Of a stretch of 64,000 nt of DNA, positions 60,801 to 64,000 are shown one piece after another (positions within the stretch are counted from its first letter, which is position 1; every line of letters starts with the position of its first letter). The DNA lies in the NCBI GenBank assembly GCA_029945375.1, contig CM057062.1, forward strand, positions 62,001 to 126,000. Direction: 5' to 3'. The translations under genes were made by a program, and so were the position numbers. This DNA comes from Agaricus subrufescens. Its lineage: Eukaryota; Basidiomycota; Agaricomycetes; Agaricales; Agaricaceae. Below the pieces are notes generated by a model. That model was not told where the DNA came from, searched no databases, and saw only the letters and a list, made by a program, of their open reading frames with translations.

Positions 60801-62273
60801 GAGTGCAGGATTGAACGTTTGACATTGAATGCGATAAAGTGTTCCTTCATCACCTATAAGCATAGCGTTCAAGAATTCTTGACCTTTATAATTGAGGCAA
60901 AGTCCAAGGTTGGTGCTTCCAAAAGATGCTCCCATTCGTTGCAATGATCCCAGGCTGACCAAATTTGCGCCTAGGTGAGGAATGTGGAGTACGTCATTAA
61001 GGCAGACGTTCCGAGTTCCATTAGAAAGAATTGCTTGGAAGACAACAGATCCAATTCCTGCAACAGGAACTTGATGGTGACCACCAACATCGATAAACTG
61101 TCCGTTTATGGGACTATAGTCGGAGAACAGGCTTCGTTGTGACATCATATGACATGTCGCAGCACTGTCAAGTATCAATCCCGATGGCATACCTTCTGGA
61201 TTATTTACGGCCATAAACACCTGTCCGACATTCCTTGGTTTTTCATCGTCATGATCCTTCCCATTATCCCCAACAGCTAAATTCGCTCTACCCGTAACTT
61301 TAGGTTTCTTCGGCTTGGGGCAGTCAGGTCTCCAATGGCCTTTCTCACCACAGTTATGACAAATGTCATCTGGTTTGGGTTCACGCTTCTTCGGCTTCCC
61401 ATTTCCTCGCTGACCATTTTGTTTAGGTTTATTAGAATTGCGACTTTGATTATTATTTTGATTGCCTTGTTCGTTTGAATATAAAGCCAGTTGTCGAGTC
61501 TTCTTATTTGAATCCCGAGAGATACGCTCATATGCGGATAAAAGTTCCGATGAAACAATATCAAGGGTTAAACTAGTTCCACGAGAAAGGAGACTTTGTT
61601 TTACGACATCCCAAGAAGCCGAAGATGGAAGTGATGAGAGTAATGTGTGAACAACAAGTGTTTCGTCAACAATCTGTCCAGAATCCATTATTTTTCGGCG
61701 GATGCTGAGGACATTACCAATGTGGTCAGATATAGACGAATATCCATCCCACTTAATCGAGTAAAGTTCTTGAAGATAATAGTGAACGTTTGTAGAGCCT
61801 CGTTGTGTGACGTATAGATTATGCAAGTGGTTCCACATATCCTCAGAGGTTGGGAACTGATCTATATGTTGACGTTGAGCAAACTCAACAGCACCCAGGA
61901 TCAAACCTTGAGCCGCATCATCGGCTCGTAACCATTTGTTATGCTTCTCCATGTTTATCTCCCAACTTTTATACTCCGGGGATTCAGGATCTATAACACC
62001 AGTGGCAGCCGTTGAAGATGCTGCTTTCGCACCAGAAGATGACGGTTTTGTGGATGTAGCCTGAGAGGAAGATGTTTGTGATAATCGAGAAGTTAAAGAT
62101 GGTTTGGGTGGACAAATTTCTCGTCCAGAGACGATACCCCACAAATACTTCGATTGTAGAGCAGCTTTCATGCTCGATGACCACGTATAGTAATTTGAAC
62201 CATTCAACTTCGGAAACTGCAAAGTTTCCGCAGTCGATTCACGCCCATCGGGGCCCATAACCTGTCGAGACAT
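57873..62273 (-). CDS. Copia Gag-Pol polyprotein (1466 aa)
   Basis: One frame for all retrotransposon functions. Order PR-IN-RT-RH identifies Ty1/Copia. Gag: residues 1-330, with the CCHC knuckle CHNCGEKGHWRPDC at about 307-320. Protease: LILDSAATCH (D about 366; DSA in place of the more usual DSG). GAG-pre-integrase block LWHRRLGHIHPDRISEM and integrase with VVMDLTGPF, LRSDNGREFVN (about 633) and a later Glu in QQNGIAERA. Reverse transcriptase: KARIVAQGFSQIPGIDF, QIDVVGAYLEG and YVDDMAVTG (about 1128). RNase H: GWSDASWAQDSDTRRSVSGY (about 1304) and LEAEYIASSNATKEAIWL. The frame starts with ATG inside the 5' LTR edge and ends inside the 3' LTR. No frameshift, so probably competent. Confidence 0.96.
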   Translation of the reverse strand: MSRQVMGPDGRESTAETLQFPKLNGSNYYTWSSSMKAALQSKYLWGIVSGREICPPKPSLTSRLSQTSSSQATSTKPSSSGAKAASSTAATGVIDPESPEYKSWEINMEKHNKWLRADDAAQGLILGAVEFAQRQHIDQFPTSEDMWNHLHNLYVTQRGSTNVHYYLQELYSIKWDGYSSISDHIGNVLSIRRKIMDSGQIVDETLVVHTLLSSLPSSASWDVVKQSLLSRGTSLTLDIVSSELLSAYERISRDSNKKTRQLALYSNEQGNQNNNQSRNSNKPKQNGQRGNGKPKKREPKPDDICHNCGEKGHWRPDCPKPKKPKVTGRANLAVGDNGKDHDDEKPRNVGQVFMAVNNPEGMPSGLILDSAATCHMMSQRSLFSDYSPINGQFIDVGGHHQVPVAGIGSVVFQAILSNGTRNVCLNDVLHIPHLGANLVSLGSLQRMGASFGSTNLGLCLNYKGQEFLNAMLIGDEGTLYRIQCQTFNPALKQHIAYVASAKSMRLWHRRLGHIHPDRISEMVSRKLVKGLDVQVPRDYDRLCGGCVQSRAPHFTLPKSSTTEFSKMEMVVMDLTGPFDPPTWDGYRYALVVVEASCRYPMGRLLKGKDEVGSTVRDLVAILERQSGLKVKKLRSDNGREFVNKQMNEFCRINGILHETTVPFKPQQNGIAERAIAIIFEMVRSMIHSSKIDKRYWGEAFMYAVHIRSVTPTSALKGKVPYEAWTGRKPDISHLRIFGSLGWATVPKEVREGKLESRAVRVRMLGWWTDETKGYRLEDLESGKLITSVDVDFSEDDMPSELATFDLGLTQSNEEEVNEMIDSAMEYDDENYRLPLTKTRTASLPPIETLPVTPPKTSNREDTSPHVPSSASSEVDFVTAREENSISDVGPVFNVPPAPRKSKKWVDLPKRDASTRLRKRTERYGESTHMAFIASGPSLDEALNSSNARDWQRAINTEYKQLVNRGVIEDVNGIPEGKKAVGGKVVLKEKLDEFGNHAKFKARIVAQGFSQIPGIDFTETFSSVAKFTSLRIFLTLAAIHNWDIQQIDVVGAYLEGNLDEEIYMKVPKGVKSSGTFWRLKKALYGLKQAGRKWKERLDEVLMKLGFERTRSDDCLYILREKGDIVLIVLVYVDDMAVTGPGFDRIVTFKHNLASNFEITDLGELKYILGLRVVRNRTSGLIYLSQTSYIESMLDRFGMKDAHPVSTPLAVNHNLSIAGSPTTSTELDEYKEYSRGIHYLSLVGSLIFATQTRPDIQFAVGLVSQFSKNPGISHLSACKRILRYLKGTSNFRLELGKRSAGAVNLVGWSDASWAQDSDTRRSVSGYVFSIDNSSVSWSSKKQTNIATSTLEAEYIASSNATKEAIWLRSLLDELDFPQPTSTIINADNLGCIALAGNPISHTRAKHIDIRYHFIRDHVAKKTIKLNFVTTKQMLADIFTKALPREVFENFRDQLGVVRDITASGSVEI
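57886..57894 (-). other. Polypurine tract
   Basis: GAGTGGGAG on the element strand, directly beside the 3' LTR; primes plus-strand DNA synthesis. Confidence 0.75.
62251..62262 (-). other. Primer-binding site (initiator-Met half-tRNA type)
   Basis: GGTTATGGGCCC on the element strand, directly beside the 5' LTR. It is complementary to the anticodon stem-loop of eukaryotic initiator tRNA-Met rather than to a tRNA 3' end, the half-molecule priming known for Drosophila copia. Confidence 0.7.
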
Positions 62274-62577
62274 TACGCAGATAGGATATTGATCGGTCCA
62301 AAACGGAATATCAATCGAGCTGAGAGCGCGAGTTAATGAAACTATATTTGGAAAATAGATAATTTACCTGAGAGCGCGAGTTAATGAAACTGGGCTCTCA
62401 GTACATTTTACTAGACTTATATACTACGAGTAAAACAGTATTATAAACATTATATCATAGAGAAACATGTCGAAAACATTATATCATTATTACAAAGGAT
62501 GACGGCACAATGAATCAGAAACAAAAAAAGGAGAAAAATTAAACCTTAGTGAGATATTTCAGCGTCATATTTCGACA
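62263..62577 (-). repeat. 5' LTR of the Copia element
   Basis: 315 bp, same sequence as 57,571-57,885 on reading both. Confidence 0.95.
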
Positions 62578-62582
62578 AAAGT
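62578..62582. repeat. Copia target-site duplication (AAAGT), right
   Basis: Matches 57,566-57,570; joining them restores Mem exon 8. Confidence 0.92.
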
Positions 62583-62708
62583 CGGACTGTCGGGGTGTTG
62601 CGAGTGCACCTTCTTGATGATGATGGTGATGCGGAAGCCGGCGAAGTTGATGAGGAAGGGGACAGAGATGAGGAACGGAGGCACCTCCATCCCAACATAG
62701 CTGCCTGA

Positions 62709-62985
62709 TCATCATCGCTACTTGCCTAGTCTTCTATTTTTGTATACTATCACCCATGAGATCGATTGATCTGCTGGGGCTACATGAAGATGCTACCGCA
62801 AACATATATCTGGGCCCCTGCCGACCATCAATGACTATTTGTAGGATTCAAAGCGAGCCGACAACACACCTAGAATGCTTCGTTTCCCAGGTAATCATAA
62901 AAGTAGCCGAACATGATCATATTTGTCTACTGTTTAGTGCTTGGCCTTCTTTGATGTTGTCTGCGGTTTTCTTATTGCTTGCGTG
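62709..62985. repeat. Duplicate of 44,081-44,350
   Basis: Flank following the Mem copy; see that entry. Similarity stops near 62,985. Confidence 0.75.
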
Positions 62986-63550
62986 TTAAGCATGCGGAAC
63001 CATCATGGCCATAGTGACAGGTGTAAAAGGAGTAGTTGTCATACACCATTGTCGTCAGATGATGGGCGGAATGAACTTGACAGTTCATCATTTTGCATGG
63101 TACAGAGTATGAGAAAGATCACGCTAAGTTAAGGGACTGCAGGTGAATAACGGACTGACCATCTCGCGTTTGAGTTTCGTAGTATCTTGTGACCTAGGTC
63201 GTTATCTTGGGGTGGCAGTAATGAATTTATTATATATGGATAACAATAGCAGCACGCAATGATATGACAATAGATTTCTTACGTGTAATCCTCCTCGTCC
63301 ATACCATCCAAGAAGTAGTTCGTCTCAGCTATAGATTGAGCTTCCCCTTCAGAATTTTCATCAGCGCCCTCAGCTTTCGCGGCTCACCTCACGCGTTGGC
63401 CTTTTCACAATGTTCATTGGATAGCCCTGTCTTGAAACCTTGAACCATGGCTCGACACGCCTCGAGGTTGCGTCAGTTAAGTGCAGCCGTTTGTTCAGCA
63501 CCTCCGTCTTCCACAGATCATTGGGCGCAAAGTCGACTGGACGCGGCACC
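62986..63550. other. No gene recognised
   Basis: No exon or repeat identified. Confidence 0.4.
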
Positions 63551-63558
63551 ATGCCCTT

Positions 63559-63990
63559 TTACTCTCTCATGAGGTGCGCCCACGACTCCATTGCTTGTAT
63601 TTGTCTGAGCTTGAACACGTGTGTCTTGCCCTCCATAAGAGCTCTGACCTCGTCGAAAAGACAGCGGATGAGGTGGATCAGGCGGAGCATTGTGATAGAG
63701 CCCGCGTTCTTGGCGTAGTGGAAGTGGATGAGACAGCGGTGATAGAGTCCAATTGCGTCAGCCTCCTCGTCTGTGTCTGTACCGTCAGTCGAGCAGGCTG
63801 GGTCTGACGAGGCGGAAATCATAGGGGATGATGGGCGAGGGTGGTCTGACTGTGCGCGTGAGAAAGTGACGTACATGGCCTCTTCTGCCTTCGTCGTCGT
63901 GCCCATCCTCTCTTCTATCATCGGCATCATAGAGGATCATGCGGGACTCCAACTCATCAAGCTGGCGCTTCCGGCCCTCCACGCGTCGCT
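63559..63990 (-). pseudogene. Unidentified relic, copy 3 of 3, at the window edge
   Basis: Minus strand opens with LSDAWRA-like sequence, then QLDELESRMI, corresponding to VELESRMI of 48,830-49,060. A 123-codon frame inside (63,559-63,930) begins MMPMIEERMG and ends SWAHLMRE. It may be the edge of a real gene continuing beyond 64,000; too little is visible to say. Confidence 0.35.
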
Positions 63991-64000
63991 GAGCTTGGCA

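Larger units (their letters stand above)
57571..62577 (-). mobile_element. Full-length Ty1/Copia LTR retrotransposon (5,007 bp)
   Basis: Two 315-bp LTRs (identical by eye), TG..CA ends, 5-bp target duplication, tRNA-type primer-binding site, polypurine tract and a single 1466-codon Gag-Pol frame spanning the whole interior. Element runs on the minus strand. Identical LTRs and an open frame mean recent insertion. Confidence 0.96.
56930..62708 (+). pseudogene. Mem 3' copy, interrupted by the Copia element
   Basis: Traceable from the luminal domain (TGVYLNFFPHPSG, GTTFYSFRDTF, NDLALGIPR) through exon 7 (NIQALIPDPEYTSSPSASTT, GGAWTFVSGVFATIFGCNLL) and into exon 8, cut after SAEEQS at 57,570. Exon 8 resumes at 62,583 (RTVGVLRVHLLDDDGDAEAG-like) and ends at the stop 62,706-62,708. 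Exons 1-5 are missing, so it was already a pseudogene or partial copy when Copia inserted. Confidence 0.8.

Overview
This window looks like repeat-rich, accessory DNA from an Agaricomycete (mushroom-forming basidiomycete). The reasons are: genes broken by many 45-60 nt GT-AG introns; expanded families of F-box proteins and multi-pass membrane proteins; a Plavaka-type transposase; a fungal TET/JBP dioxygenase; and a Copia retrotransposon. I do not name a genus. I saw no tRNA, rRNA or CRISPR. All exon models were built by hand from reading frame, splice signals and paralogue comparison.

Layout. (1) 1-2.1 kb: 3' part of a GMC oxidoreductase gene. (2) 2.4-17.3 kb: intact and broken copies of four gene families, namely a multi-pass '7TM-like' protein, a TatD-type metal hydrolase, an F-box protein and a large membrane protein ('Mem'). 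(3) 17,287-35,979: a nested transposon. A ~4.0 kb hAT element (11-bp TIR, perfect 8-bp target duplication, intact 1017-aa transposase) is split near its right end by a 14.65 kb element (13-bp TIR, 2-bp target duplication). The inner element carries a Plavaka transposase (about 1043 aa), a TET/JBP dioxygenase (461 aa) and two intact proteins of unknown function (893 and 595 aa). (4) 36.7-43.4 kb: the only complete copy of the module 7TM(+)-TatD(-)-F-box(+)-Mem(+). Here TatD, F-box and Mem are intact and the 7TM member is broken. (5) 43.6-56.9 kb: further duplicated and decayed module pieces, including one intact Mem gene (53.6-55.7 kb). (6) 57,571-62,577: a young full-length Copia element with LTRs identical by eye, inserted in the last exon of a Mem pseudogene. 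(7) 62.7-64 kb: duplicated flank and an unidentified relic.

How it fits together. One module has been copied several times, in both orientations, and the copies have decayed by truncation, frameshift and nonsense change; several of the nonsense changes are CGA to TGA, as expected from CpG deamination. Three elements of different classes then landed in this repeat block. The point of greatest interest is the inner element, which couples a putative 5-methylcytosine oxidase and two unknown proteins to a Plavaka transposase between recognisable termini.
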